Origin: Providencia stuartii
GTDB taxonomy: Bacteria > Pseudomonadota > Gammaproteobacteria > Enterobacterales > Enterobacteriaceae
NCBI GenBank assembly: GCA_900455155.1
Contig: UGUC01000001.1
Span: 496,001 to 560,000, forward strand
Direction of reading: 5' to 3'
DNA: 64,000 bases
Shown: one piece after another, positions 62,601-64,000 of the stretch
Numbering within the stretch: the stretch's first letter is position 1
Layout: the number at the start of each line of letters is the position of its first letter
Position numbers and translations under genes: made by a program
The notes under the pieces: generated by a model
The model's input: only the letters and a program-made list of their open reading frames with translations
Database searches by the model: none
Told to the model about the DNA's origin: nothing

Positions 62601-63612
62601 CTATATTTTATAATATTCTCGGTACCATTTAACTAAGTTAGCGATACCTTCTTTTATTCCAACTTTCGGCTTATAGCTTGTGGCATTAAATAAATCTTGG
62701 GTGTCAGAATAAGTTTTATATACATCTCCAGGTTGCATTTCACGAAAATTCTTTTTAGCTTCGATACCTAATTCATCTTCTAGTATTTTGATAAAGTCCA
62801 TAAGATTAACTGGTGAGCCATATCCTATATTATATACTCTATAAGGTGCGGAGCTTGTTGCTGGAGATCCTAATTCTACTGTCCAGTCATCATTTCTTTT
62901 GGGAATAATACTCGAAACACGAATAACACCTTCAACGATATCATCAATATAAGTGAAATCACGCCACATATCACCATTATTATTTATATCAATAACTTCA
63001 CCATTGATAATTTTTTTTGTAAAAATAAATGGAGCCATATCAGGGCGTCCCCAGGGGCCATATACAGTAAAAAAATCGCAATCCGGTTGTAGGAATATTA
63101 TATAGATGGGAATAAGAATGAGCCATTAACTCATTACATTTTTTTGGTAGCTGCATATAAAGATACGGGATGATCTACAGTATCAGAGGTGGAAAAACGG
63201 AATTTTATTATTAAGGCCATAAACGGAACTAGAAGATGCATAAATTAAAATGTTCTATATTATGCTGTCTGCAGCATTCAAGAATATTTAAAAAACCAAC
63301 TAGATTACTATCCGCATAAGCATTTGGGTTTTCTAATGAATATCTAACTCCTGCTTGAGCTGCTAGATGGATTACTCGGTCAAATTTGTTTTCACAGAAT
63401 AAATTTAGCATACTTTCTTTACATGAAATATCAAGCTGAAGGAATTTAAACTGATTAAACTTACTATTTAGTTTTAGACGTGATTTTTTTAAATTTATAT
63501 CGTAGTAATCATTAATTGAATCTAATCCAATGACAGAATGACCTTGTATTAATAACTCATAACAAACTTTTGCACCGATAAATCCAGCTGCACCTGTAAC
63601 TAAAAAATTCAT
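62601..63612 (-). CDS. NAD-dependent epimerase, probable UDP-glucuronate 4-epimerase, frame broken four times
   Basis: Same family as the 9607-10609 gene but clearly divergent in sequence and more AT-rich. It begins [20 protein letters not shown], continues [15 protein letters not shown], and ends with the [15 protein letters not shown] and [10 protein letters not shown] region. Four breaks lie within about 180 bases: A7 63069-63075, T7 63139-63145, A5 63193-63197 and A4 63247-63250. Removing one base at each restores [15 protein letters not shown] and [15 protein letters not shown], giving about 335 residues. Clustered homopolymer insertions point to poor local sequence quality. With ugd it would supply UDP-GalA. 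Confidence 0.88.
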
Positions 63613-63621
63613 TTTACACCT

Positions 63622-64000
63622 CTAAATGGATTTTAAACAACTTATGAACTTACTAACAAAAATATCTTTTGAGAATTTTTTTTGAATATACTGTTTCCTA
63701 ATATTTATATTGTCTTCAGAATTAATTAACTCTATATTATCTATTGTTATTTTAATTCTTTCTGCCAGTTCTTTGGGGTCATATTTTTTTAAAATTGAAC
63801 CAAGTGTATTATTTGTTATAATCTCATTGATGCCATCTACATTGGTAGACACACAGTATAACCCATAAGATAAAGCTTCGAGAATAACCCTAGGTAAGCC
63901 TTCTTGATATGATGTTAAAATTACAAAATCAGACTTTAAATAAAATGGTTCTAAATCATGCTGATGTCCCCAAAATTTAAATGAATTAGTTAGATTTAGT
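63622..64000 (-). CDS. Glycosyltransferase family 4, partial (5' end outside window)
   Basis: The 3' part of a GT-B glycosyltransferase running off the window edge. About 125 residues are visible, including FKFWGHQHDLEPFY, VILTSYQEGLPRVILEALSYG (the EX7E donor motif) and VDGINEIITN, then a helical C-terminus. It is AT-rich like its neighbours and would act in assembly of the surface polysaccharide. Its stop lies nine bases before the epimerase start, so the two are co-transcribed. Confidence 0.85.
   Translation of the reverse strand, partial: LNLTNSFKFWGHQHDLEPFYLKSDFVILTSYQEGLPRVILEALSYGLYCVSTNVDGINEIITNNTLGSILKKYDPKELAERIKITIDNIELINSEDNINIRKQYIQKKFSKDIFVSKFISCLKSI

Overview
The window looks like chromosomal DNA of a Morganellaceae member, most likely Providencia. 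It has low GC and the conserved enterobacterial order yicC-rph-pyrE-slmA-dut-coaBC-radC-rpmBG ... mutM-coaD-waaA ... waaCF-hldD-kbl-tdh-yibQ-envC-yibN-secB-gpsA-cysE-trmL. A wza/wzb/wzc-bearing surface polysaccharide locus abuts trmL (yibK), which is where Providencia O-antigen loci are known to sit. The genus is inferred from gene order and my memory of the families, not from a search.

Layout. 1-2850: selAB (selenocysteine insertion). 2.9-5.1 kb: a membrane sulfatase-fold transferase and a ModG-like molybdate-binding protein. 5.2-9.5 kb: a divergently arranged GntR regulator and a three-gene operon (ADP-ribosylglycohydrolase-like, NCS1 permease, PfkB kinase) resembling E. coli yegUVW but with a different transporter. 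9.6-12.7 kb: UDP-uronate epimerase, ugd and a WaaY-like core kinase. 12.7-18.6 kb: thiM, a ROK regulator, xapA, a chimeric wreck of an EamA permease joined to xapB, and a Fur-box-preceded siderophore-binding protein. 18.9-20.7 kb: two AT-rich glycosyltransferases. 20.9-28 kb: conserved housekeeping block. 28.1-38.1 kb: LPS core cluster (waaQ, waaG, waaP, three GT8 enzymes, a GT4 enzyme and two O-antigen ligase-type membrane proteins). 38.3-54 kb: mutM to cysE, including waaA, waaC, waaF and hldD. 54.1-54.6 kb: a decayed yefM-yoeB toxin-antitoxin pair. 54.7-64 kb: trmL, then the leftward polysaccharide locus (galE, wzc, wzb, wza, ugd, glycosyltransferase, uronate epimerase, partial glycosyltransferase).

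Together most of the accessory content makes or attaches cell-surface glycans. Ugd and the epimerases supply UDP-GlcA/UDP-GalA. HldD, WaaC, WaaF, WaaQ, WaaG, WaaP and WaaY build and phosphorylate the core on the Kdo put in place by WaaA. The ligase-type proteins attach or polymerise O-antigen, and Wza/Wzb/Wzc export a polysaccharide.

A major caveat: about two dozen reading frames are broken, nearly all by one extra base in a short homopolymer, including in genes normally intact (pyrE, cysE, waaC, wzc, radC). This pattern points to uncorrected sequencing error rather than real decay. For such genes I give the full repaired span and the site of the break. The EamA-xapB junction and yefM-yoeB also carry a deletion or nonsense substitutions and are the best candidates for genuine pseudogenes. 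I found no rRNA, tRNA, CRISPR array or insertion sequence. The strongest structural observation is a pair of almost identical ugd genes in inverted orientation about 48 kb apart.
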